This document shows positions 43,331 through 51,506 of a DNA stretch of 64,000 bases, one piece after another. Location of the stretch: positions 4,631,988-4,695,987 of the forward strand of contig NZ_CP011272.1 of NCBI RefSeq assembly GCF_001610875.1. Direction: 5' to 3'. The translations under genes and the position numbers were made by a program. Each line of letters starts with the position of its first letter. Position 1 is the stretch's first letter. The notes below the pieces were generated by a model, which ran no database searches, was not told where the DNA came from, and saw only the letters and a program-made list of their open reading frames with translations. The DNA is from Pirellula sp. SH-Sr6A. Its GTDB lineage: Bacteria; Planctomycetota; Planctomycetia; Pirellulales; Pirellulaceae.

Positions 43331-45001
43331 TTGAGCACCTGGATTGCCCCGACCGACCACGACGACATCACATTGGATGCAAATAGTCCCTTTGCAATTC
43401 CGATGCGACCGGAAGTGGATTCGAATACCCCGATCGGCATCGAGTTGCAGGAAGGGGATACGGGAGAGACCCAAGGGACCAATGAGCTGCTCCAAACCCG
43501 CTTGGCGGGGGCTGCTTTGGCTTTGGGATTCGGCGCTGGCATCTTTTCGTTGTGGACTCTCTTGCGCGAGGTCACTTCGATCGAGCAGCATTTGGGGTGG
43601 TTCTTCATCGGCTTGGAAATCACCACCGCGATTGCCTTGATCGGAATGGGAATCTGGCTGTATCGCGTTCCCTCGGCAACCTGCCGTTGCCTTCGCTGGT
43701 GCGAGCTGGCGATCTTCGGCCTGACATCCTGCCTTTTTGCCTTGCTCCACTATCTGGAGATCGTTTTCATTGTTCAGGATTTCAGCTTGATCCCGCAAAT
43801 GCCGATGGGAGGCTGGCTGATTCTCATTTTCACCTACTCGATTTTCGTGCCAAGATCCTGGTGGGTCATCCTTTGGGCGAGTGCCACGATGTCGATCTTT
43901 CCGATTGTCGCCACGGCCGTCGCCATTATCTTGCACCCCGATGTACGAGCCGCGATAGGGTTTGATCCCTCTAGCTTGGTCGAGATGGTGCTATTCCTTG
44001 TGGCAACCATCTTCGCCAGCGTATCGAGCGTTCGGATGATCTCGTACCTGCGTGAGAAGGCGCACGAAGCGAAAGAATTGGGTCGTTACAAGCTCAAAGA
44101 GAAGATTGGCTCCGGAGGGATGGGAGATGTTTATCTTGCCGAGCATCGGCTCATGAAGAGGCCTTGCGCGATCAAAGTCATCCGACCTGAGAAAGCCGGT
44201 GATCCGAAGGCCATTGCGAGGTTCGAGCGAGAAGTTCGCACCACCTCGCGATTGACTCACTGGAACAGCGTTTCGATTTTCGACTACGGCCGTACCGCCG
44301 ACGGCAAGTTCTATTATGTCATGGAGTACCTGACGGGACTCAGTTTACAAGAACTCGTCAAACGCCGCGGCCCTTTGTCTCCCGGCCGTGCGGTTTACCT
44401 GCTCAAACAAGTATGCAACGCATTGATCGAGGCACATGGCATCGGATTGATCCACCGAGACATCAAGCCCGCTAACATCATGGTCACCGAGTTGGGGGGC
44501 GCCTACGATGTCGTGAAGCTGCTCGATTTCGGTTTGGCCAAACCGATAACGACCTCCGTCAACGCGCCCTCAGAACCCGAGCTCACCGTCGTCGGCTCCT
44601 TGACCGGCTCCCCCCTCTATATGTCCCCTGAGCAAGCTCTAGGGGAAGCTCAGCCCGACCACCGTTCCGACATCTATTCGCTAGGTGGAGTTGCGTTTTA
44701 TATATTGACCGGCAAACCACCATTTCTTTCCGGACCAACGCTGAAAGTGCTGTTGGCTCATATTCATGAACAACCGGTTGCACCATCAAGCCAACGAAAA
44801 CAGGGTTCGGCCCCCATCTCGCTGGAACTTGATAGTTTGGTTCTCCGTTGCTTAGCTAAACAGCCGAAGGATCGATTTCAGTCCGCGCAGGAGCTTCTCA
44901 ATGCGCTCGAGGCGTTACCCGAAGCCAATGAGTGGAATCAAAAACAGGCTGCCCAATGGTGGACATGCAATTGCACCCATTATCAAACGAGCCACGGATG
45001 A
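43331..45001 (+). CDS. Membrane Ser/Thr protein kinase
   Basis: 556 residues from the TTG at 43331, the first possible start; an ATG at 43403 is an alternative. The N-terminal half has several hydrophobic helices (AALALGFGAGIFSLWTLL, HLGWFFIGLEITTAIAL, LAIFGLTSCLFALLHYL, GGWLILIFTYSIFV, ILWASATMSIFPIVAT and MVLFLVATIFASVSSV). The C-terminal kinase domain has IGSGGMGDVYLAEHRL, CAIKVIRP, LIHRDIKPANIMV, LLDFGLAKP and YMSPEQ, all intact. The kinase should be cytoplasmic, with the membrane part as a sensor or anchor. Start choice is uncertain. The FAD dehydrogenase gene follows 26 bp later. Confidence 0.9.
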   Translation: MSTWIAPTDHDDITLDANSPFAIPMRPEVDSNTPIGIELQEGDTGETQGTNELLQTRLAGAALALGFGAGIFSLWTLLREVTSIEQHLGWFFIGLEITTAIALIGMGIWLYRVPSATCRCLRWCELAIFGLTSCLFALLHYLEIVFIVQDFSLIPQMPMGGWLILIFTYSIFVPRSWWVILWASATMSIFPIVATAVAIILHPDVRAAIGFDPSSLVEMVLFLVATIFASVSSVRMISYLREKAHEAKELGRYKLKEKIGSGGMGDVYLAEHRLMKRPCAIKVIRPEKAGDPKAIARFEREVRTTSRLTHWNSVSIFDYGRTADGKFYYVMEYLTGLSLQELVKRRGPLSPGRAVYLLKQVCNALIEAHGIGLIHRDIKPANIMVTELGGAYDVVKLLDFGLAKPITTSVNAPSEPELTVVGSLTGSPLYMSPEQALGEAQPDHRSDIYSLGGVAFYILTGKPPFLSGPTLKVLLAHIHEQPVAPSSQRKQGSAPISLELDSLVLRCLAKQPKDRFQSAQELLNALEALPEANEWNQKQAAQWWTCNCTHYQTSHG

Positions 45002-45027
45002 TGGGCAAAGGAGTCGCGGATAGCTGA

Positions 45028-48000
45028 ATGGATGCTGAACAGACGAGAATCGAAGCCGATTTGCGAGGTGCGTTGGACGGAGAAGTCTTTTGCAATCCGC
45101 TCCATACTCATATGTATGCGACCGATGCGAGTCTCTATCAGATCACTCCGATTGCGGTCGTTCGGCCAAGGCACGAAGAAGATGTCGCGCAATGTGTTCG
45201 ATACGCCCAAGAGAACTCTTTGCCTATCTTGCCTCGCGGCGGTGGAACAGGGCATGCCGGCCAAGCCATCGGGCCTGGGATTGTCATCGATTTTTCACGG
45301 TTTATGCGCCGGCTGATCAAACTGGACCGCGACGCGTTAACGGTCCGCGTTCAGCCTGGCCTTCCGCTCGCCGAACTTAACCGCGCGCTGGCCAAACAGA
45401 AGCTGGTATTCGGACCCGACCCCGCCACGCGGTCTGTCACCACGATCGGCAGCGTCGTCGCGATCGATTCTCTGGGAAGCCACTTTCTACGATATGGCAC
45501 AGCAGGAGAATCGCTCCTCGAATCGGCCTCGGTACTCGCCGATGGATCCAAGGTAAGGCTGGGAACGCACCGATGGTCGCGGCCTGATTCCGGCAATCCG
45601 CGATTGGATCAATTGGCATCCGACGTCGGGTCGGTTCTATGGGCGAACCGATCGGCCATCAAAAATCCACCATGGCGAGGCGTCGCACGCGGTTGCGGAT
45701 ACCGATTGGATGTCAGCGATCACGAGACCGTCAACCTCGCTCGTTTGCAATCGGGAGCCGAAGGGACCTTGGCAGTTCTCACCGAGCTCCTCCTGCAAGT
45801 TCAACCGATGCCCGAGGCCCGTGGCGTCGTCCTCCTTTTCTTCGACCGGCTTGAGCTGGCGGTCAAAGCCGCCTCCGAAGCGAGACGGGATAAAGTCGCT
45901 GCGTGTGATTTAATGGACCGACGCTTGATCGAAATCGCACGCGACCTCGACACCCGTTACGAATCGATGCTCCCCCGGGGCGCCGAGGCGCTCCTTTTGA
46001 TTGAACATCACGGGGACGATGCCCACGAAGTACGGAACAAACTAACCAGTCTCTCGCAACGGATTAGTCGGCGAGCCCCGAATACCCTCTCGTCGCGAAT
46101 CATCCTCGATGACAACGAGCGGGATTTTATCTGGAAGCTGAGCCGCCGGGTTATCCCAAGACTCTATCGCCTCAAGAGTTTGGCCAGACCGCTCCCGTTC
46201 GTCGAGGACCTCGCCGTCCCACCCGACCGACTCCCCGAGTTCGTTATCGACGTTCAGAACACCCTCAAGGCGGAGCGTGTGACCGGAGCACTCTTTGCGC
46301 ACGCAGCCCACGGACATTTGCACCTCCGCCCGTTCCTTGATCCCAATTCCCCGGAAGATGTCCTTCGGATGCAACGGATTGCCGACCGGTTGGTCGAAAA
46401 AGTCCTCGAGTACCGGGGCGTGATTTCAGGGGAACATGCGGTGGGACTCAGCCGTAGCTACTATCTGCGCCAACAGCTCGGGGAACTCTATCCGGTTTGC
46501 CGGCAAGTGAAGGAATTGTTCGATCCGAATGGAATCCTCAATCCCGGCAAACTCATCACCGACTCCGCGCAGAAAATTACCGATAACCTCCGAGGCTCGG
46601 CAGCGCAGAGCGTCCCATCCTTGGAACCGGTACCTTCCGAACACACCGGTGCACCCAAGCCCGAATCCGAATCGACATTGGAGTCGCTGGCCAAACGCCC
46701 TCCCTTCCTCCCGATCTTGCGATGGGGACCGGAGAACGAATCGATTCAGGAAGTAGCCGACTCATGCAATGGTTGCGGCCGATGCCGGACCACTGCTCCG
46801 AGCGAGAGGATGTGTCCCATGTTTCGCGCGACGCGGAGCGAAGAAGCATCCCCGCGTTCCAAAGCGAACTTGGTCCGCGGCCTGTTGACAGGCAACATCC
46901 AATCCACGGCCCTCGAAGGGGACGAGTTGCGCGCAATCGCCGATCTGTGCTTCCATTGCCATCAGTGCAGGATCGAATGCCCCGCATCGGTCGATATCCC
47001 CAAATTGGTGTTGGAGCTCAAGTCGCAGTACACCGCGATCAACGGATTGCGATGGAGCGATCGGCTCCTATCTCGTATCGATTTGTTAAGCTCTCTCGCC
47101 TCGAAACTTCCGGTCTTATCGAACTGGGCTCTCGAAAATGGGACCGCGCGTTGGCTCCTTGAAAAGGCCACCGGTATCGCGCAAGGCCGACGCCTCCCTG
47201 GCTTTGCCAAGCAGCCGTTTCTGAGATGGGCCTCCAAAAATCGGCTGACCAGGCCCAATCGAGCTGGTGGTAGAAAGATTCTGTACCTCGTCGATCAATA
47301 CGCCAATTGGAACAATCCCCTGCTCGGAACGTCGTTGGTCGCGGTCATGCAGCACCAGAACGTCGAAGTCTACGTTCCCACTTGGCAGACGGTGACTTGG
47401 ATGACTCGAATCGCCATGGGGGATATCGAGAAAGTCCGAAAGTGGATCGGGCCTCAAATCCGTCAATTGGCGGAAGCCGTGCGGCAAGGCTACGAAATCG
47501 TCAGCACCGAACCCACCGCCATCCTCTGCCTCAAGAACGAATACGTGAGCATCCTCGATAACGACGACGCCCGACTCGTCGCCAGCCACGCATGGGAAGC
47601 GGGCCAATACCTCTGGCAACTTCACCAACGCAATGAATTGCAACTCGATTTCAAACCGCTCTCGGCGTCGATCCTGTATCATACCCCTTGCCACCTGAAA
47701 GCGATCGATCCGGAACACTCCGGCCTCCGCTTGCTCGACCTCATCCCCGGGGTCACGGTGACCCATGCCAATGCTGGTTGTAGCGGCATGGCAGGCACCT
47801 ACGGCATGCGGCGTCAAACCTATCGAACCTCTCTTCGCGTCGGATGGAACTTGATCAGCACGACTCAGGCATCCACCGCGCAGCTCGGGAGCACCGAATG
47901 CGCAGCCTGCAAACTGCAAATGGAACAAGGGACCGACAAACCGACGATCCACCCCATCGCTCTTATGGCCTATGCGTACGGCAAAATGCCCGAGGTGAAA

Positions 48001-48042
48001 CAGTGGATCCAACGTCGTAACGAAGGCCTCTCGGTTCTCTAA
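45028..48042 (+). CDS. FAD/Fe-S dehydrogenase, GlcD-GlcF-type fusion (D-2-hydroxyacid dehydrogenase)
   Basis: 1004 residues. Order: PCMH-type FAD-binding domain (PRGGGTGHAGQAIGPGIVID; the variant of the VAO fold), FAD-linked oxidase C-terminal domain (VIPRLYRLKSLARPLPFVED; GEHAVGLSRSYYLR), two 4Fe-4S ferredoxin clusters (CNGCGRCRTTAPSERMCPMF near residues 576-595, and CFHCHQCRIECPASVDIPKL), and a C-terminal cysteine-rich CCG domain (HTPCHLKAIDPEH; NAGCSGMAGTYGM). It oxidises a D-2-hydroxyacid such as D-lactate, glycolate or D-2-hydroxyglutarate and passes electrons through Fe-S clusters. Fused forms resemble YdiJ. Two-gene forms are more usual. The permease gene begins 26 bp later, and may import a substrate. 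Confidence 0.9.
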   Translation: MDAEQTRIEADLRGALDGEVFCNPLHTHMYATDASLYQITPIAVVRPRHEEDVAQCVRYAQENSLPILPRGGGTGHAGQAIGPGIVIDFSRFMRRLIKLDRDALTVRVQPGLPLAELNRALAKQKLVFGPDPATRSVTTIGSVVAIDSLGSHFLRYGTAGESLLESASVLADGSKVRLGTHRWSRPDSGNPRLDQLASDVGSVLWANRSAIKNPPWRGVARGCGYRLDVSDHETVNLARLQSGAEGTLAVLTELLLQVQPMPEARGVVLLFFDRLELAVKAASEARRDKVAACDLMDRRLIEIARDLDTRYESMLPRGAEALLLIEHHGDDAHEVRNKLTSLSQRISRRAPNTLSSRIILDDNERDFIWKLSRRVIPRLYRLKSLARPLPFVEDLAVPPDRLPEFVIDVQNTLKAERVTGALFAHAAHGHLHLRPFLDPNSPEDVLRMQRIADRLVEKVLEYRGVISGEHAVGLSRSYYLRQQLGELYPVCRQVKELFDPNGILNPGKLITDSAQKITDNLRGSAAQSVPSLEPVPSEHTGAPKPESESTLESLAKRPPFLPILRWGPENESIQEVADSCNGCGRCRTTAPSERMCPMFRATRSEEASPRSKANLVRGLLTGNIQSTALEGDELRAIADLCFHCHQCRIECPASVDIPKLVLELKSQYTAINGLRWSDRLLSRIDLLSSLASKLPVLSNWALENGTARWLLEKATGIAQGRRLPGFAKQPFLRWASKNRLTRPNRAGGRKILYLVDQYANWNNPLLGTSLVAVMQHQNVEVYVPTWQTVTWMTRIAMGDIEKVRKWIGPQIRQLAEAVRQGYEIVSTEPTAILCLKNEYVSILDNDDARLVASHAWEAGQYLWQLHQRNELQLDFKPLSASILYHTPCHLKAIDPEHSGLRLLDLIPGVTVTHANAGCSGMAGTYGMRRQTYRTSLRVGWNLISTTQASTAQLGSTECAACKLQMEQGTDKPTIHPIALMAYAYGKMPEVKQWIQRRNEGLSVL

Positions 48043-48068
48043 CCTTCGTACGAACAAAACGCTGCACT

Positions 48069-49571
48069 ATGGAATCTGAATCGTCGCATTCATCCCCCCT
48101 CTCCCCTGCCCCGCGCGCCAATACCAACGCCTCCCCCCCTACCCTGCCCCTGGGCACCCACGCTCCGCAGAACGGGTCCTCCCCCGTTGGAACAACACTC
48201 CGCAAGGACTTAGGGCTTTGGATGGCGATCGCCGTGGTGATCGGAAACACGATTGGGTCAGGAATCTTTGTCAAACCGGGCAGGATCGCGGCCGACGCAG
48301 GCTCCTTTCCGCTCATCATTGCCATCTGGCTCATCGGCGCAGCGCTCTGTGTTCTCGGCGGATTCTGCTTGGCCGAACTCTCTTCGATGCATCCCCAAGC
48401 GGGCGGCCTCTATGTCTATCTCAAGCAAGCCTACGGACGCTGGGTCGCATTCTTGTTCGGCTGGCAAGAGTTTCTCTTTGCTCGCCCCGCATCGACGGGA
48501 GCTCTCGCGGTTGTCTGCGTCGCATCGATCGCGCATTGCGGCGGGTGGAACGTGGATATCTTTACCTCCGTCATCGCTGCGATCGCGATCGTCAGCTCTT
48601 TGACCATCGTCAATATTGTCGGAGTTCTCTGGGGAGGATGGACACAGGCCATCACTACGATCGTCAAGTGCGGAATGGTGCTCGCCATCGCCCTTTCACC
48701 TTGGTTGTTTGAACTCTTCGGTTTCGATGTTGTACAACTCTCTAATTATTCTCAGAGCGTCACTCCGCAACGGGAGGGCTTTGCAGCCCAAGCCGCCGCG
48801 GTCTTGCTCGCCGTTATGTGGGCCTTCAACGGATGGGAAGGGGTGGTTCCGGTGGCGGAGGAAGTTCGAGATCCGGGACGGAATATCCCGCGTGCCCTGA
48901 TCGGCGGAATCGGTTTGCTCGGGCTCCTTTATATTTCAGCGGTTGCCGCTTACCACGCGGTCGTTCCCATCGAAGTCATGGCGCAGCCAGAGAATCGCGA
49001 ACATGTTGCGGAGATCGTGGTCGCCAAGCTTTTCGGCCCGTTGGGAGGCCAACTGATGTCGCTGGGGATCGTGATCAGCACCCTCGGCACCATCAACAGC
49101 AATTTGCTTACCTCCCCTAGAGTGACCTACGCCATGGGACGCGACGGAATGTTGAGCGATCGATTCGGACGATTGCATGCAAGGTATCGCACTCCGGTGC
49201 TAGCCATTGTTGCGCAAGCCGTCATGGCAGCCCTACTTATCGTGGTTTCCGCTCTCTCGATTCGCTTTAGCGAGACCTTTCGCGACTACAGTATCTTCGA
49301 TTTGCTGACCAACTGCATCGTGTTCGCGGCCAGCATCTTCTACGCGTTAGCCGTCGCTGCGGTACTCGTTCTAAGACGCACCCAACCCGACCACCCCCGC
49401 CCCTTTCGAACCCCAGGATATCCGTGGGTTCCGATCGTCTATCTCGTCGCCTATTCCTGGTTCATCGGGAGTATTTTCTTGGGGAATCCTCAAGAAGCGG
49501 TGATCGGATGCGTTCTGATCCTCCTCGGACTGCCCCTCTATTGGTACCAATCCCGCCGCTCTCCAAGGTGA
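48069..49571 (+). CDS. APC-family amino acid permease
   Basis: 500 residues, ATG 48069. The hydrophilic N terminus (about 45 residues) contains SPLSPAPRANTNASPPTLPL, encoded by a C-rich tract (48095-48155). The APC core follows: LGLWMAIAVVIGNTIGSGIF (the family motif IGxGIF), LIIAIWLIGAALCVLGGF, FGWQEFLF and AVMWAFNGWEGVVPVAEEVR. About 12 helices are predicted. Substrate cannot be told; LAT-like and general exchangers fit best. It may be co-transcribed with the upstream dehydrogenase. Confidence 0.92.
   Translation: MESESSHSSPLSPAPRANTNASPPTLPLGTHAPQNGSSPVGTTLRKDLGLWMAIAVVIGNTIGSGIFVKPGRIAADAGSFPLIIAIWLIGAALCVLGGFCLAELSSMHPQAGGLYVYLKQAYGRWVAFLFGWQEFLFARPASTGALAVVCVASIAHCGGWNVDIFTSVIAAIAIVSSLTIVNIVGVLWGGWTQAITTIVKCGMVLAIALSPWLFELFGFDVVQLSNYSQSVTPQREGFAAQAAAVLLAVMWAFNGWEGVVPVAEEVRDPGRNIPRALIGGIGLLGLLYISAVAAYHAVVPIEVMAQPENREHVAEIVVAKLFGPLGGQLMSLGIVISTLGTINSNLLTSPRVTYAMGRDGMLSDRFGRLHARYRTPVLAIVAQAVMAALLIVVSALSIRFSETFRDYSIFDLLTNCIVFAASIFYALAVAAVLVLRRTQPDHPRPFRTPGYPWVPIVYLVAYSWFIGSIFLGNPQEAVIGCVLILLGLPLYWYQSRRSPR
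48095..48155. repeat. C-rich dispersed-element tract inside the permease N terminus
   Basis: CCCCCCTCTCCCCTGCCCCGCG near 48096-48117 and CCCCCCCTACCCTGCCCCTGGG near 48136-48156 lie within the first 30 codons of the permease gene and encode Pro/Ser/Ala residues. This is another copy of the motif found in intergenic gaps. Confidence 0.6.
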
Positions 49572-49703
49572 CAGGCCGACTGAGCTTGCAGCCGGCTCGT
49601 GGCTCCGACAGAACCAACTGGATATCGAGGGATTCGATCGAGTATACTGGTACTCCCGTGCACTTGGCCCCCCTTCCCTCCCCTGCTCTCCCCTGGCTTG
49701 CTC

Positions 49704-51131
49704 ATGTTTTCCCGCCGAACGTTATTGCAGCAGTCCGCGTGTGGATTTGGAGCCTGCGCGATGGCGTCGTTGCTAGCCCAGTGGAATCGGGCACAATCCG
49801 GGTCGCCGAGCATTTCTCAAACAAGTGGATCGGGTTTGCATCACCCGGCCAAAGCAAAGCGCGTGATCTTTCTCTTCATGCAGGGAGGAGTTAGCCAGGT
49901 CGACTCGTTCGACTACAAGCCGCTTCTCGACAAAAGGGATGGGGAACTCATCAGCTTTGACGATCCCCGCGAGTTCGCGAATTCGGGCACGCTCGGTTCG
50001 AAGCAAAAAATCATGAAATCCCTCTGGCCGTTTCGGCAGCGAGGGGAGTCGGGACGTTGGACCTCCGATCTTTTCCCAGCGATGTCGGAACACGTCGACA
50101 AGATGACATTCATCCACAGCATGAACACCGAGGGGGTAGCCCATGGACCTGCGACGCTCTTCCTCCATTGCGGAGCATTGAATTTCATCCGCCCCTCGAT
50201 GGGATCTTGGATCGACTACGCCATCGGCAGTGAAAACGAAAACTTGCCCGGCTTCGTCTCCATTTCCCCGTCGATTGGAAATGGTGGTCCGCGAAACTAT
50301 GGGAGCGCTTTCTTACCGGCTCGTCATCAAGGGACCGCGATCGGGAAAGCGGGACGGGACGAGTTAGAAATCGAGCACTTGAAGGGCCCCACCCACTCGA
50401 ACTCGCAACTTCAACGCGCCGATTTAGACCGATTGCAACAACTCAATCAAATTCAACGCCAAAGGCACAATCCATCCGAAAGCGAGCTCGACGCCCTGAT
50501 CCACTCCTACGAACTTGCCTGGCAAATGCAATCGATCGCCCCCGAGATTCTGGACCTTGAAAAGGAAACCGAAGAGACTCACCGGCTCTATGGCATGGAT
50601 GACCCGGCAACGGCACCTTTCGGCAAAAAGTGCTTGCTCGCGCGCCGTCTATGCGAATCCGGCGTGCGTTTTATTCAAGTCAACTACGGGGACAACACCG
50701 CCAATCCAGCTTGGGATCAGCACAGCAACATGCCCAAGCACTTGGATCATGCCCAAGCGGTCGATCGCCCGATTACAGGTCTCCTAGAGGACCTGGAGCG
50801 ACGCGGGTTGCTCGAAGACACGTTGGTTTGGTGGGGAAGCGAGTTCGGTCGAGCCCCCTACGCGCAAAAAAATGGAACAGGCCGCGATCACAACCCGGGC
50901 GGTTTCACCATGTGGTTGGCGGGCGCGGGCACCAAGCCCGGTTACGCGTACGGCGAGACCGACGAATTCGGACAGCTCGCCATCCAAAACAAAGTCCACA
51001 TGCACGACCTCCACGCCACCTTGCTCCACGTTCTTGGGATCGATCACGAGCGTCTCACGTTCCGACACGCCGGCCGGGACTTCCGATTGACCGATGTATA
51101 CGGTCGCGTGGTTCGCGATATCTTAGCCTAG
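49704..51131 (+). CDS. DUF1501 family secreted protein (second copy)
   Basis: 475 residues from the ATG at 49704, since MFSRRTLLQQSACGFGACAM is a Tat-like signal; the frame extends to 49599 but without support. Family motifs: FLFMQGGVSQVDSFDYKP, HGPATLFLHCGA, then GVRFIQVNYGDNTANPAWDQ and LVWWGSEFGRAP, with GRDHNPGGFTMW. It resembles the DUF1501 protein at 11244 but lacks an adjacent DUF1549/DUF1553 gene; the nearest gene upstream is the permease. A C-rich tract (49666-49696) lies just before the start, and the fusA leader follows. Confidence 0.9.
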   Translation: MFSRRTLLQQSACGFGACAMASLLAQWNRAQSGSPSISQTSGSGLHHPAKAKRVIFLFMQGGVSQVDSFDYKPLLDKRDGELISFDDPREFANSGTLGSKQKIMKSLWPFRQRGESGRWTSDLFPAMSEHVDKMTFIHSMNTEGVAHGPATLFLHCGALNFIRPSMGSWIDYAIGSENENLPGFVSISPSIGNGGPRNYGSAFLPARHQGTAIGKAGRDELEIEHLKGPTHSNSQLQRADLDRLQQLNQIQRQRHNPSESELDALIHSYELAWQMQSIAPEILDLEKETEETHRLYGMDDPATAPFGKKCLLARRLCESGVRFIQVNYGDNTANPAWDQHSNMPKHLDHAQAVDRPITGLLEDLERRGLLEDTLVWWGSEFGRAPYAQKNGTGRDHNPGGFTMWLAGAGTKPGYAYGETDEFGQLAIQNKVHMHDLHATLLHVLGIDHERLTFRHAGRDFRLTDVYGRVVRDILA

Positions 51132-51506
51132 CCAAATCCCGACAGCAGAGATACTCAACTGGCCACCACGGCCAGCCGCCCCATCTCGCCATCGCGGAGC
51201 CAGTGCCAAAGACTTTCGCCTAAACACCCTCTAGCGATCTGCATTTAGCCCTTGGGAGCATCTGCTTTCGATACCGTGGCGTGCGAGAACCACTTGGTAG
51301 CACAAGGTGTCTTCTAGGGTGCGGGGAGGATCGCTCCTCGTTTTGCCCTTCCGCGAAGCCCGCATTTTTGTACACTTTTCCCATAGATTTTGGTGAAAAG
51401 TGCCGCCTCACCCCCTCCCCTTTGGAGGCAGAACAGCCGAGGCGGGCTGTTTTTTGTTCCTTTGCTGTGCTCTTGGAAGCGGAGAGCGCACAACGCTGAG
51501 TGAAGT
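51132..51506 (+). other. Structured leader region upstream of fusA
   Basis: 375 bp without a gene. It includes a terminator-like stem GGGGAG/CTCCTC (51323-51339, then GTTTT), a long stem-loop CACTTTTC.../...GAAAAGTG (51373-51402), a CCTCC/GGAGG hairpin (51414-51428) and an intrinsic terminator (51432-51456) 50 bp before the fusA ATG. The segment CCGCCTC at 51403-51409 is exactly complementary to GAGGCGG at 51439-51445, which forms the loop side of the terminator. Confidence 0.55.
51432..51456 (+). terminator. Intrinsic terminator or attenuator before fusA
   Basis: AACAGCC (51432-51438) pairs with GGCTGTT (51445-51451), with loop GAGGCG, and TTTTT follows to 51455. Stem, loop and T-run make a classical intrinsic terminator on the plus strand, 50 bp before the fusA start. 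It may end the upstream transcript or control fusA by attenuation. Confidence 0.75.
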
